Assembly: GCF_021018895.1 (NCBI RefSeq)
Contig: NC_079381.1
Coordinates: forward strand, 15,086,501-15,150,500
Direction: 5' to 3'
DNA from: Seriola aureovittata
Taxonomy: Eukaryota; Chordata; Actinopteri; Carangiformes; Carangidae
DNA length: 64,000 nucleotides
The first letter of the stretch is position 1. The number at the start of each line of letters is the position of its first letter. The translations under genes and the position numbers were made by a program. Shown here one piece after another: positions 11,228-25,487 of the stretch. The notes beneath the pieces were generated by a model. The model made no database searches. It was not told where the DNA came from and saw only the letters and a list, made by a program, of their open reading frames with translations.

Positions 11228-13687
11228 GCAGATAAGCCGGACATGAGGAATCAGGTTGGGCACAGAGCTGGAGTTCAGAGGTGAGCTGGAGAAGCAGAGG
11301 AGCGATTTCTGAATGTATTAGATGGGAATTGATTGCAGTTCTGACTGAGGTGAAAAGATTACTACTCCACTGGGAGAGTCCAACCCGAGGAAGGGTTGAA
11401 GAGTCCGGACAGGGCAGAGCGATGGCCTGCTTACCACAGAGAAAGGCGGGGCTGTGAATCAGAAGCTGAGTGTGAGAATGTGGGGTTGAATCATGATCTG
11501 GAGATAGGGGGGGGGGGGGTTGCTGTGCGCTTGGTAGCCTTGTAGGCTAACAACAGTGTTTTGAACCGTATGTGAGCAGCCACTGGGTGCCAGTGCAGTG
11601 CAGAAAGGAGGGAGGGGGGTTATATTGGAGAATGTGTCTGCGTGGAAAGCAAGAGGACCAGGAGGGAGGAAGACAATGGTTCTGCCACGAAATACAAAGG
11701 AAGAAACTGCCTTTTCTAACTCAGCAAAAGACACTTCTCTGAGCAATGTCAATCATTTATGGTCAAAAACCTGGGCCTTTCTGGAGCAGTCAGCACTTGA
11801 TCAGATCTTGTGTCTGCTTTTGACATATGACTGAAAGCAGAAGAAAACAACTAACAGAAAAAAAAAAACCGTGGCAACAAACTGTGCAATGATGCTGCCA
11901 AAATCTGACTTCCTGATTTGCCGACAAATTGACAATAACATGAAAAAGCAATCTCCAATGTTACATCTCTACTTACATTTTCTAAGAGGAAAAAAAAAAC
12001 TGCTCTACCAAGGGTTTAATAGTTTTAAAATATACCATGACACAGCTGTAAGTGGATAATACTAGTTGGACTCATGTGGCGTGTACTCATCACTCGTCTC
12101 CTCCCAATCTTCTCCTTCCACATACACACCAGAGCCAGAAAACAACCAACAGAAAATTTGACATCCAGCATGACACAGCATGTTTGTAATTTCTATGGCT
12201 GCCATGCTGTTTGGATTCATCCCTAAATGGGATAATTACCCAGTGTTAGAAAGAGAAGCGTGCAACAAAAGGCAGCACAGACAAAAGGGAAAGAGCCTTG
12301 TTCAAAACAGTTGTCTCTACCACAAAATATAGACAATATGCAAAAAAAAAGAAAAAAGGGCAACTGCATGAGCAAACTGAAAACACAGACTAGACTGTTC
12401 ACTTAAATTTGAATCATCGCTTTACTGTAATTCAGCATCATGCAAAGGCCAACGATACAGAGGCTGTGTAATAATGTCTTATACCTCTAAATACCTTTGG
12501 ATTTTTACCAAAATTCCAGCCAGCTGCTACGATACATCTCAAATTACTCTATTATGTCCAGGGTTGGTTCACAAAGGGTTGGATTTTCTCACTTGGTGGT
12601 CTCAACTCAAGCAAACAGTTTGTACTTAATTAGCCCAGTCCAAGATTTCTGCCCAAACTACAACCAAACAAGTGTTTTGTGTGTTTTCAGAAATGCCCTG
12701 ATTGCTCTAGTTAATCTTTTACAGAAAAAGCAGTCCCTATGAAAACTAAAACCAATGTGACTCCATCGTTAAATAATAAAAGGAAGAGAAAGGAAATTTC
12801 AAAGACATTTGATATCACTATGTAATATAATTTCTGAATTAAACATTTAATGTGTCAATCCAACTGGCTCTCTTCCTGTCGTTTCCCCTCCCATTGCTTT
12901 GAAAACGTTGCCACACTTGCCCTTGAGAGTCATCCACCAATTTAGTTTGGACTGCACAATCAAAGGTTTATGAGGTCTGGAGAGGGTAGCCCATCCAATT
13001 GCATGTAATATGTTTAATAGCTGTAATATCTGTTATTTGAATAAACGCTTGTTTGCGAGCGGGGCCTGTCAGATGAGTCATAACAAAGATAAAGTGCCCG
13101 TGTGTCACCCAGGACACGGGCCCCAGATGAAGAATTAAAGAGTTATTAAAGAATAGCATCCAAAAACACCAGGCTAATTCGTGGTGTAATAAAACAATCA
13201 GCCATGTTTACCTTGAGACTTGTGTTACAGTGTCTTATTACAGCTGCAGCCACAGCTCGGTTGATGAATGATTCCGCTGAGAGGAGGAGATCTGGTGACT
13301 TTTCAGGGCCAATATTGATTAGGCTTGGGAGGTGATGCTGTCAATGAAACAGCCTGTGATAGAGAGTACACTGTGGAGTTTGTGCACATGAGTGATTGTA
13401 CGCTTGTACATTTGTGTTTTTATGCGAGCTTCAGTGTAGACAATTGACTAATTTATAAGTAGCAGCATGCTGCCGCCCGACCAATCAAAATCAGTGATAC
13501 ATACAGCATGTTTCATGTAGAATGTAATTTAGCCAGAAAAGTTAAAAAACAAATTATAATAAGCCTTGATGCAGAGATGCAGAGACATGTTGAGTGGGAT
13601 GATATACAAAGTGTAAAGTGTGTTTCTTTTTGTAAAATATGACATTACTCATTGTTTTTGTCACTCTCTGCCCTTCAGACACTCACA

Positions 13688-13689
<2 letters not shown>

Positions 13690-13719
<30 letters not shown>
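13690..13719. repeat. (CA)n microsatellite followed by poly(A)
   Basis: 30 bp of CA followed by a run of A. Confidence 0.95.
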
Positions 13720-13723
<4 letters not shown>

Positions 13724-16700
13724 AAAAACACTCAACCTCACATTTACTCCCCTGGGTCGTGCATAAAATTGGAATACAATGTGAGCGTGCATAGACATTT
13801 TTTTTTTTTTGTACCTTGATATCTCTGTTGGCCTGCCTTAGGAAATTGTGGAAATGAACTCTGGTGGCCGGGAGCATTACCATAGAGATGAAGCTTGGTA
13901 ATGCAGAGTGAGGGGGTCATGCAGGCGAACTAGCTGCGGAACTGATTAGAGCCATTGCTTTTCTGCTTTTTATTATTCCACTTGCACTTTTTCACTTTCT
14001 CTAAACCCTTCCAATTGTGTGTATCCTTCCTGACAAACTTCTGTCTCTCTCCCTCTCTTTGCCTCCGTATTCTCAGATGTAACTGTGTTTCTGACAGACT
14101 CTCATGTCATCACCCTGAGAGCAGAGTAGCCCTTCCGAGAACTTGACTGAGGAACACAGAGTACAACAGCAGGTTCTCTTTTTGGATTTTGCGCAATGAA
14201 CAAGAGGCAGTGGTTTAACAACCTTCTATTTTCACAAAAGAAGACGACTAAACAGCCAAAAGACACAACAAATTATCAACTGTCTGTCTTTTTGATCAAG
14301 AGAATAGAATAAACAGCCTCTTCAATTTTTTTTTTTTTTTGGTTGGCGTTTGTGGACTTTGAACAATAAAACAAGTATACAGGCTAAACCTAGCTCTGAA
14401 ACTGAGATATAGGACCTTGTATTTATCTGTATGGATATACTTACAAAAGCATGTGAGTCTATATCTTTATATAAAAGCTATGTGCACCCATCACTAAAGC
14501 CCGCATCCTTCATCTTACCAAAAGAAGGCCGGCTTAAGGCCTGGTTTAAGATACACAAAGGACATTTAAGAGACTCCATGCAATTTTTCCTCCATCTTAT
14601 CATTTTGTATTTGATCTGCTGTAATGGGCCAAGAGAGCGCGGCAGTCTTTGTATTCTTTTATTTTACAGTGTAATTACAGAGTGATATGACTGGCACGGA
14701 GGCATGATTAAATGCTATTATGTTATCTGCTTTTCTGTCTATCAACGTGATATGACTAACCGAAGCAGAGCTGTGTTTTTGTGGCCCAATCTTGAAGGGC
14801 AGGAAGTGGGAATAAACCGCTTTATAGTGTGTGGCCTTGCAGAGGTGAATGTGGGCGAATACTCATTGTAGCAAACTTCATAACGTTGAATAAAACTCAA
14901 GTGCCATCTATTTAGGAAATTATATTTATGAATAATTTATGAATGGTAAATTTACAGTACAAGGCAACAATCTTAAAAAAAAAAAAAAAAAGAAGAAGCA
15001 GGCCAGGGTGATAGGGGGAGAAAAAGGTGGAGAGAGGGGAAGAGTGAAGACAGTCGTAGTAGTTCATTAATCAATACTAAAATCATCTAGCCACCAATTC
15101 AGGATTTACCCCTGGTCCACAAATTACATACAGTTTTTCCTCAGAGGAAATGGGAGGCAGCTGAGGCCATTTTGGAGGCCGAGCATTGTTAGCTACCCCC
15201 TGTGAAGCAGCTCCATCACAGTCCCAGGCTGAGGAGGGTTTAATGCTTTGTGCTGCATATTCTCATTTTTCACCCTCCAGTCTACTATTGATTCGCTGGC
15301 TGCTGCACATGCAAGTGATTTTATCAGTCTAGCCCGACTGCACAACAGCATCACCAGCTAAGTTAATTAAATACACAAAATCATTGTCTTTGTCCCTGGA
15401 TGCTCCCGCAGCATAATTTATGCAAAATAGAAATTTATAACTTCACAACGTAAAGGTTTCAGAGAGAAGCTTGGGATTGATTTTCACCCAAAAAAAAAAA
15501 AAAAAAAAAAATTGACTATGCTGTCAAATTTTCAGTGTAATTGCAAAGTCTCTGAGTAGACAAATGAAGAGGCTGTTTAATCAATAAAAAAAAAAAAATG
15601 AATGAATTTGTGCTTTAGTTGAACAAGACTATGTTAAACTAGATCTGCTGGACCACAGGTGGCAAACACTTCAAAAATTAAACCTCTGAGTCATAAATCT
15701 CTGTCCATACATGGCGCTGGACTCCTGCATCCTCTCTCTCCGTCTATAAATATTATTAGGTTTTAAGTAAAAAGCACAGTATTTGATACAGGCAGGCAGG
15801 TGACCATCAGCACCATTCCCCACGTGCAGCCGTTCTCCTGCCTCCCCCTTCCTCTTCCTCCTCCTCCCCGCTCGTCTCTGTCTTTTCTGAAGAGCTGAAT
15901 TACCGTAAGTGACAATGGCTGGAAAACAAAGCCAACAATGGCAATCTCCAGTATCATCAGTGTACCCTGGCGTATACCCACCGGTCATAGCGTGGTCAAA
16001 CTCTCCTGTCACGACAGTTTGAGATTCACACACCTCCTTCCACACTGAGCTGTAACTGACAAGAGCAGTAACGATTTGGAAAACACTTGAGCAAACACCT
16101 CTTCTCACCATGGGGAGAAATGGAACTACTTGTAAAGTTGCACTGTGTACAGAACCCGCTGCTATAATTGCCTTTCAGAATAAGGTCCAGCAAGGAACTA
16201 CAATATGTAGAAAGGGGTATTCATGATTTCACCACCATTTACCTCACAATAACAGGGTCTTTTTGAGAATAATAAAATTCTGCAAAAATGGAAATGATGG
16301 GAATAGATTTTTTTTTTTTTCAAATTTGTTTGTGTCTAAATGGGTCGTCTAGTTGTTATCTCTTTTCACAAAACATGACACAGCAAATCATTTATGAATA
16401 TTGGCAAAATAGGCTGACAGGCAAAGCTCTTTTCAAATGCATGAGCTTGCATGTAAACAGCGGCCTCCGTCAGTCTCATACAAGTTAGTAGCAGCAGCCT
16501 TGTTGTCTCAGGTCAGGACACAGTACGTGGAAGAACTGATCTGATCAGTAGAATTTGTAATGATCATTAAAGCCGTTTAGGCCTGTGTTCGTTCCAATAA
16601 CACACTTTCCACAAATCTCCTGAACAGAACTGGAGCAACTCAACAAGACACGAGGATGAATCTCCATGCAGTCGCTTAAAATGATTAATGATGGGAAAAT

Positions 16701-16993
16701 AAATATATTTAATACCAAAGGTAACGGCTACAGGTACAGTAGCTATAGTTGGTTGAGTGATTATGGATATAATGTGTAATTATACTTTTCAGACAGCAGC
16801 AGGACACACATCAGGTGAACCAATATTTGACAGTAATCTACATGGCGCTGATTAATTTGAGACGACAAATGAAGCAGTACGTCTGAATAAAGTGAAATGA
16901 GTGTAGATGGGCAGACGCAGCCTGCTTCAAGCTGCATATGCCTTGCAACATGAGCTATGTGTATGCATTTACTCTCCTGCGCGGTTGAGCTCT

Positions 16994-16997
<4 letters not shown>

Positions 16998-17024
<27 letters not shown>
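16998..17024. repeat. (GT)n microsatellite
   Basis: 27 bp of uninterrupted GT. Confidence 0.95.
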
Positions 17025-18849
17025 ATGTCTGATAACTGCCTCACAGTCCAGCATGCTTAAGAAGCCTCATATGCTGTGTTACTGCTATCTGTGTTTTTCC
17101 TCTTTTGCATTTCTCTCACTCTCTGCACTCTCTCCCAGTGTCTCGCTCTCCAACTTTTGCTCAGCTTTGCTCTTTTGATTTAGCCTTTTCTCTTTCCATT
17201 TATTTCCCTATTCATTCTCCTTCTCAACCCTTATCGCTGCCTCCAACAATCCACCTCTCTCTCTCTCTCAAACAGCAGGTAGTCAGCCATAAGCCTCTCT
17301 GACATTAGCTGATATTAGGCTAGGGTCTATTAGGTCCTGCCTTGCCATGTGAGTTATTGAGCAGAGAGAGAGAGCAACCGCCTCGGGAATGATCACACTC
17401 ACGTATGCATGTGCGCTGAGTCACACAAGCCAACGCATACCCACACAAAGGTAAACACAAGCCCACACAAATGTTTCGGCACACACACGCGCAAAAGCCT
17501 CTGCAATCTCCCAAACATGTTCACCTTATGTCTTCTAAGCCTCAAAGATGGAGGAATCACTGAGGCTTTAAGAGTTCCTCTTGCACATACATCTTTTTTT
17601 TTTTGCTAAATTCTCTCCACTAAGTCATCATTGTGTGAATATGAGCAAAAACTTTCCAGGAAGTCAGCTGCTGCAGTGTGTGAGGGAAAGACTTCGTAAA
17701 AGTAAAAGTTACTTGATCACATAAGCAAGACTTAAAAAGTTGAGAAGTTCAATTTTCCCCCAAAAAATTAAGCATGTGAGAAAAACAAGACTTTTTTTTC
17801 TCAGCAGCTGTTAGTCACAGTGTAGCTATATATACAAGTTAAAGACAAAGTGAAAAGCCCTCTTTGCTGAGAGGGGATACTTATACAAACTTAGTAGAAA
17901 ACAGTGATTTAGTATTGCACTTAAGGCTAGTGATAAAGTTGGAGACTAAATCAAAGTTAGTTAAAGAATAGACAATAGATATATTTCAAGAACAATCACC
18001 AATACTAATGTGGAGGAGGTCATTATATCCTGATTTTTAGACCCTGTGTTCACCTGGTATTAACATACAATCTATACCTGGATATGTTAACCCAGTTTGT
18101 AATGCAGGCTTTCTGTAAAAAAAAAAAGAAAAAAACAAATCACCTCATTTCCAAGCCCAAGCAGAGAATTGTAAATCATTCAATGACTTAAAGAACATTT
18201 ACTTAAACCAATTCAATTCTGTAATTCCAAATTTCAATGAACTAAATAACGAGACAGAGCACATCCTGCAGCCCAATATACATCATAATGCCACAACCTG
18301 AGGGGCAGTGAATGACCTAAACACACACAAACACACGCACATGCAAACAATATAATGTAAATATATAATTAATATGCCCATGAATATTCATCTTGGTATT
18401 GAAATTGAATTTTGACGCTTTGGCAACATTGTTTTTCCGAAAAACTTTCATGCACCTTTCAGTTGAATTGATAACACTGCTGATATCATAAGGGATTATC
18501 TCAGCTACAGAAACTCTCCCCAGAGCCACAGAAAACATTCTACAACTGACCTCCATACATACAAATGGCAAAATGGCCCTTTAAACTTCACCCACTACAC
18601 TGAATAAGTAAATATACTGTCCCAATTTTCAATGTTCCATGCTGAGCTAGCAGTCACATTTTGTGTATTGCTGCTTTTGTAAATCTATGTAAAAGCAACT
18701 AAATATGCATAGCTATACAGTGTGTATTCAGTGAGTGAGCTAATGACTGAAGTCATTAAATATATGCATAAACACATTCAACATCACAGAATATCACAGT
18801 CATAAAGCTACCCAGAAACACACATAGCTCTACGTGAGTTCATGATCCA

Positions 18850-19000
<151 letters not shown>

Positions 19001-20131
19001 GGCAAGAATAAATAAGTAAACACTAGATTCAATGCTGGGAGCTCTTAAAAAACAGAAGGAGCAAGCAGACCACTTATTTCAGGGGGAGCATTAAGAAGCT
19101 TCTCATCATCTTTGAGCAGCTTAACCCTTCACTCATTATGTGGGAAGAAATTACCTTATAATGTTTGTTGACTCAACTCCCCAGTAGAAGCTTCCGTGTG
19201 TGCACCAAGGAGATAATTACTGAAAATTACAGAGGAACATGGAAATATGGCTGTGTTTATGCCCGGGAGCCTTGTGGGCTGCCAGATTCACAAATTATTC
19301 ATGTTGTGGTGTCGTCTTAGTCTGAGAGGTGAGCGGTGATGAGGAGTTAGCAGAGTGCCTATCAAAAGCGGTTTTGTCTCTTTTCTTCCTGACTGGATCT
19401 TCTCCTTTTTGTGAAAAAAAAAGAAAAGAAAAAAGTTTGACATGGGAGTGACAAGAAGGCATCACCTTCACAAAGCAGGTGAAACTTCTTTTTCTTCTCC
19501 TTTCTCAACCACCGCTTCTCATTTTGTCACAACCTCTAACTTCTAACAGCTGTTCGCTGCGGCGCACTCTTGATGTGAAACCTTTTTGTAGGGAATGGAA
19601 ACGCTCAGGACGGACTGTGAGTCCATCAAAACGTGAAGACATTTTAAAGCTTGATTTTGGACAGGACCCATTTCTCAGGGGTGATGTGTGTGCTGAAATA
19701 TTTACTCTAAGTGACTTCAATCATCTATCTCGAAGGATTTTACATCTCCAGAAGATAAATGATGTTTTTCATTATGCCATTACTGCAAATTTTAATGCAA
19801 TTGTGTTCTCTTTCCAGACAGGAATACAATTATCATTATCAGTACTCAGGTCTGGGAAGGTTCTCTTCCATTGCAGCTGGTTTCAGGTGTCTGTCAATAT
19901 GTTGAATAGCAGAGTGTAGCCAAGCAGACTTACTATCAGCTCTCTCATGCGGTGATTGCTGGAAGAAAAAAAAAAAAAAAAAAAAGTCTTCTCAGAGGTG
20001 AGACAGAGAGTGTGATCTGCGAAGAGCAGGGAAAGATGATATGTTGCTGCTCTTTCCAACACTGCTGCTGCTTGGTAGGTGGTGGTGCATCATGCTGCTG
20101 TCGGTGTTAGTATTCTCTCCCTAGTGGGATC

Positions 20132-20304
20132 TGATCAGGTCGACCACATTTCAGATCAGGTCTAATTATCTGCAGGCCTTTTTCAGATCAGGTTCAAACT
20201 GCCTAGGTGCTCTCTAGATCAGGTTCTTCTTTTTTTTTTTTTATTATTTATATACGTTGGGTTCAGGTGGGTTTTTTTCACAAGGAGACTATTTCAGATC
20301 TGGT
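20132..20304. repeat. cluster of degenerate AGATCAGGT direct repeats
   Basis: Five copies of a GATCAGGT-type motif lie at 20132-20140, 20153-20161, 20185-20193, 20216-20224 and 20296-20304 (the last as AGATCTGGT). The third and fifth share a longer block: TTTCAGATCAGGTTCAAAC at 20181 and TTTCAGATCTGGTCCAAAC at 20292. Spacing of the first four is 21, 32 and 31 bp. It looks like a decaying minisatellite. Confidence 0.6.
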
Positions 20305-20442
20305 CCAAACACCTCTACTTTGTACCACTCAATGCACCGACAGTGTGTCAATGTAAGTGTGTACTGTATGTGTTTCTCCACTGAATCACCACTATTGACT
20401 GCTGCCTATCTGCTATTTCTCAATTTAAATCCCTGTATAGTT

Positions 20443-20613
20443 TGTGTGTGTGTGTGTGTGTGTGTCAGACAGGTGTGTTGTGACAGTTGACAAGGCCAAA
20501 AATGTTCCTCTTGGAACTGATGGATAGCCACTATCAATGGCCTACACACATTCACATTCACTCCTCTCCAAATCATTTGGTTTGTGTGTGTGTGTGTGTG
20601 TATGTGTGTGTGT
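20443..20613. repeat. paired (GT)n microsatellites
   Basis: (GT)n at 20443-20465 and again at 20583-20613, separated by about 117 bp of unique sequence. Confidence 0.9.
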
Positions 20614-23600
20614 CCATATGTCTCCATTTGTGATGTGACAAGATGTTATTACTATGCAATTAAAGGCACAAAAGACAAAATTGAACTCTAAATAAAAAAG
20701 GGGCGGGATTCTGAGGAGAAGGCTTGTTTGCATTTCAATATCTGAATGATCTGAACTTTTGAAATTGAAATTAGATACTTACCTTTACGCATTCTCTGTT
20801 GGGCGGATGATGTTTTCATATCTTTACATAGCGGCATCGCAATCACATTGTAGAGGAACTGTTCTCAGCCTCCAACATTCACCTTAAGACATGTACCGTT
20901 ATCATCCGGATTGCACGCCTGCATGGCTTTGTATTAGTCTGTAATTTCATAACAGCATTTTGCAAACTTCATTCCCTGAGACCGCTTCAAGAGGCTGTTC
21001 AAAGTGCGATCACTTTGAACCAAAATGTATGCAACACATTCATAAATCACAGGTAATATTTCACATTAAAACACAACCTGCGAAGCTGTGACTCCAATCA
21101 TGCACGGTAATTTATCTCAATCATCTAATATTTCACTTTGAGATGCTAATGCGAGGGAGTGGGGTAGTTGGGGAGAGGGAGGTGAGTAGACAGTGGAGGT
21201 GAGGGAAAGAAAGGGATGCAGGGCTGTGTGATAAGACTTGCATCTGCATATCAAAGGCAGTATGCAGGAAAGTGGAGAAAATGATGAGGATAACAACTGT
21301 AACATATTGCTATGAATAAGAGGAGCGTATGTACCGAGCGTGAGGTAGAACCTTGCGGGACCGAGTCGTTCTGAAGACAAAGCTATTGTTCCTTTTTTTT
21401 TGACAAAAGACACAGTGGATTTGATAAGGAGAATGAGTACTTTAGTGAGATGACATGCAGTAATACACATGTTTAATTAGAGGCACGGGGAGTGGAGTAT
21501 TATGCTCCTGTGTGCTCAGCTTGTCTGGTTAAACTTAGAATGATGAATAGCGCAAGAAAAATGTGACTTTCAAAATATTACCTGAAATAAATTTGATCAA
21601 GCACATAAAACAAAGACAGAAGCGCAGTGGGGATGCGTATGAAATACCAACTGGTGAACAATACACAAAGCTTGCTTCTTTTTTGTTTTCCTCCCCAATT
21701 TCATGATGAGTTCAATCATGGATTCAGCAAGTAACTTCTTTCTTTCTTCCTCCCCTTTCTTTTCTTTTTTTTCTTCTTTTCTTTCGCCTGCCCTCTTCAG
21801 TAACTGCTGAACTGTGTACAGTAGGCCGGTTTGCATAAATGCTTTTTGCGCTTCATTTCAGACACGCTCTGCACCCAGAGACATTCGTGTTATCTATCAA
21901 AAAAAAAAAAAAAAAATAGAAAAGTCACATCAGCCTGGAAGTGCACTTTGCCTGTCATATACATGTAATCAGCCATGTGTGCCTCTAACTGCAGGGAACG
22001 AGATACGTGTGGCTGAGTGTGCATCTCGCAATTAGCATGGAAATTTTCCGAGCCTCTAGGAGCAGGTGCAAATTGCGCAGGTGTAATGAAATGAAGGTTG
22101 AGGTGGGAAGGGGGTTTGGTCTCTGTCGTATAGAAGTCTCAAAGTGCACCACACAAAAAAAAAATATAGGTAGCCTATGCAAGGGGATGTAGGGAAACTC
22201 CGTCTTTTACAAATCTTTCTGCAAAAATTTTACAATTTTATGACACGCCTAACAAACAAGCAAATTTATTTTCTCAGGTAGAGCTGAACTGCTGCTGCAG
22301 TAAATGTTTTGTAATCTTGTCATTTAGTTAATGAGTATTTGTTTTGCAGTATCGCAGAAATTTGATATCCTTTCTTTTTTAGGCTAGTTGTAATATATGT
22401 GAGAAAAAGAACAACAGCTTCCGGACGAGATGCAAAGTGTACGACATGAATTATATGCACTTGTGTCCTCCATATGAAGATAATCAGATGTGTTATTGCT
22501 TGTGTAGCGAGTGTCCGGGCTGCCATGGTGTTTGACTAGTTTAAAGCTGTCATGTGTATGAACCCACCAGAGACCTGGCTTGACTGCAAATCCCACTACT
22601 GGCCATAGTTTGATGTAACCCAGTGTGTAGAGCTGGAGTCTACAGACAGAAGACCCACTGTGCTCTCCACTGCTTGAGGGCAAATGGATCAAGACTGTCT
22701 TCTCTCCCCAGTTCTCAAATCCTCAGACTGCGCCTTTGTTTTATCTGTCAAACTGTGCCCTGTTTGGTGTATTTGAGGTACTTCCCAACTGGTTTAGCCC
22801 CTTGAACCTTTGGGAAACATTAGGCTCTTAGATCTACAGCCTAATATGGGAAAAGAACTGTCAGTCATTCCTACAAATTCTCTTAAGATGGATATCAAGC
22901 CCCTTTTAGCTTTATAACTCTTTGGGTGATCATAGATACTGGCTCCCCTTTAAAAACCATAGCTCTTTATTTCTATCCGTGTTCTTCAGTGCAAATCCAT
23001 GCAAAGACACGTCAGGGAGGTAAAACAACATAACCTTTACCACCCTGTTCTGCATGCTCTGCTAAATGGCTGAAATCTCTTTAAGGCATTTGTGAAAGTG
23101 TTCCCTTATGTTGAAGAATTTTTTATTCTCTGAGAAAAGACTTGTAGACGCTGCATACTTGGGAAATTAAGGGCGCCCACATCCCAAAGGCATCTTCAAA
23201 GACAGATACAGACACTATAGTAAACTAGTGTTTTAAAACTCTAATAAATTCAACTTCATGTCATTTAGCATTACTTCTTCTGAAAGACATTTATGTTCAA
23301 AATTAAACAATATTAATCAAAAAGTTCATGTTTCATTCACTTATCTGTCATTAAATGCTGAGTGCTTTGAAGAATTATGTGATTTATAATATTTCCAGAC
23401 TGAGGACTTCACAAAATAACAGCACAGCTGTTACCAAGGCAATCTGGAGATCTCAATATTAATACATTTGATTATGCCCAAATAAATTCTCCATACATTC
23501 AAATAAACTTTGTCTGGATTTCAAATTAATTTGTGATCATTTAAACAAATGTATAAAAGGAAAACAGTTCATTTGTTCTCCGAGTCCATGAAAGGAGCAT

Positions 23601-23781
23601 CCAGCGTGACATCTAACCTGTAGAAATCCTGCTTCATATTAATATATGTTACAGAAGCCTAACCCCAAAGACCTACAGCAGACAGATCTTATGGATGTGT
23701 TTAGTCAAGCACAACTATTATGACGTATACAGATTAACAGATTATTATGGTTACTTGAAAAAAAAAATGTGGCGATGTATA

Positions 23782-23805
23782 GTGTGTGTGTGTGTGTGTG
23801 AGAAG

Positions 23806-23840
<35 letters not shown>

Positions 23841-23859
23841 TGAGAGAGAGAGAGAGAGT
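23782..23859. repeat. compound (GT)n(GA)n microsatellite
   Basis: 20 bp of GT pass into about 58 bp of GA-rich repeat with AAG and TG interruptions. Minus-strand Ser-Leu open frames across it are low complexity. Confidence 0.95.
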
Positions 23860-24531
23860 GGGTAAATAAAAGACAGACAGAGAATGTGAGATAAAGGTTG
23901 AGTGTGTTTTTCTGCGCGTACTGGATTGGTGCATAGACAGACCCTCATCATCTCTCTGTGATTACAGGAGCATTTCGCCACAAACAGCATGTGACTTATC
24001 AGACAGAGCCAGGTTTTCAGAGGGCTGACAGTTTAGTGAGAACTGCCATGGGATAAGTCTCAATCCTCACTCAGACATCACTCTCTCATCCCTCTCTCTC
24101 CCTCTCCCCCTCTCCCTCTCTCTCACATGCACACATCTGTGCAAATGCAGATGCAAGCACCCCAACGGCAAACCCAAAACTGATAAAAGACGACCATTAC
24201 TCCCGATGATGTGTCTTTGGAGATGCAGGAAAAATGTAAACAGTTAAGATGAGAAACAACAAGTCTCATGGGAAGATTGTAAGTGGAATCTACACTTGTG
24301 GATGGAAATAATAAAATAATGTTTTTTTCTCAACAGAAACAGAGGAATAGGGGAAGAAAACAAGCACGAACGTATGAGACAAAACATGATAACGGATCAG
24401 ATCAAATAAAAGGAAAGAGCCACATGTTGTTGAGTCAGTAACAATAAGAAAATAAATGGTAGTTTTCAATGGAAATCACCTCTATTATGTATCTGTGTAA
24501 GTGTAAATGTGTATACTTGTACACTAGTTAC

Positions 24532-24720
24532 CGGAAGGTCATTTGGAATATCTGTCCCAAGTTGACTTGCTGGGTTTTGTTGTTGTATCCATGCAGCATC
24601 TCACCAAACAGGGTGTCATTGAAGTGGACATCCTGCCTTGGGCATTTGGGTCCTTCACAGTTGTCTGACTGCAGGAGGCAGGAGCGCCCATCCCCTGCCA
24701 GTTTGTACTCCTGCACGCAC
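24532..24720 (-). CDS. astn2: astn2 exon: end of EGF-like module 3 and MACPF strand region (partial gene)
   Basis: 189-nt internal exon, phase 2 at both ends. The acceptor is TTCCACTCAG and the donor CG|GTAACTAG. It encodes CVQEYKLAGDGRSCLLQS, then DNCEGPKCPRQDVHFNDT, then LFGEMLHGYNNKTQQVNL and GQIFQMTF. Two N-glycosylation sequons are visible (N-D-T and N-K-T), consistent with a luminal or extracellular chain. The open frame continues past the donor only to a TAA, so the exon end is well defined. A candidate alternative upstream exon at 25270-25487 would splice into this exon in frame. Confidence 0.95.
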
Positions 24721-25269
24721 CTGAGTGGAAGCGAAAAGCTGTCAGTGCAATGTATAAAATGTAATGTATGTGGACCTATTTACACTTGAGGTGAAAGGAT
24801 ACGTACAGTCTGTACAGTTACTGGCCAGATGCCGAACGTTATGAGATGAATTGTGGCATAAATGCTGCAGGTTGATGATAAAGCAAAATGCAAAACAAGA
24901 GTTCTGAAAGGCTGACACTGTTTGAACCCAAACAAAGATGTTCCCATTTTACTACTTTGATCTACAGATTAAAAAAAAATACTCTTGGGTAAAACAACCA
25001 TGGCAGTATCTAAGCCCTTTTCTTTTAACCCTGTTCATTACAAAGGATGTTCACATAAAAATGACTGGAAAAGCAAGCTAGTAATAACGAATATGCCTTT
25101 TACATTACTAAAGCAGTATACCTGCAGTTGTCACTGTGGGGACTGTGGACACAAGCACTCTGCTGGAAACAGTTTTAAAACAGATTCCAATGGCGCAGCA
25201 TTCAGCAGACCATGTAATCAGTCACAAATTATCGTATCTCCTTCATTTAATTGCATAATCCTCCCTTAC

Positions 25270-25487
25270 AGACAAGGTTGAGTATCCGTCGCTGTTAGCT
25301 GGCGCTGAGATTTGGGCTCATGCAGATGATCAGGTCTCAGCGCCTCAGTGGGAAGGAGGACTCTGCCATTGTTGGCAACACTGTCCTGAAAATCCGATAG
25401 ACCTGGTGGTGCAGTGTTTTCCTGGGGCTTGAAGGTATTTGCCATTTCTGGAAACCAGCGATTCGTCCAACCACAGATCAAGGCCAT
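25270..25487 (-). CDS. candidate alternative astn2 first exon (small ORF ending at a donor)
   Basis: ATG-initiated minus-strand ORF of 72 codons plus two bases, ending at a consensus donor (TGTCT|GTAAGG). Its phase 2 end fits the phase 2 start of exon 24532-24720: the junction codon CT|G would be Leu, followed by CVQEY. The ATG context is AGCATGG, with A at -3 and G at +4. An in-frame TAG lies about 36 nt upstream, so the ORF is not simply open intron. The peptide (MALICGWTNRWFPEMANT at its start) is not one I recognise. It could instead be a cassette exon, since AATAG|C just before the ATG is also in phase with exon 27621-27787, but that insertion would split an EGF-like module. With no transcript or conservation evidence this is a hypothesis. 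Confidence 0.25.

Noticed and set aside
15671..16111. 146-codon minus-strand ORF starting with ATG, partly protein-like
   Set aside because: The second half is low-complexity Arg/Lys/Glu. The only plausible donor (TACG|GTAATT) is in phase 1, while the next astn2 exon needs phase 2. The ATG has C at -3 and no family is recognised.
19479..19919. 146-codon + strand ORF with a leader-like N-terminus (MKLLFLLLS as displayed)
   Set aside because: The first codon is GTG, not ATG, in a eukaryotic intron. There is no recognisable domain and no splice or promoter context.
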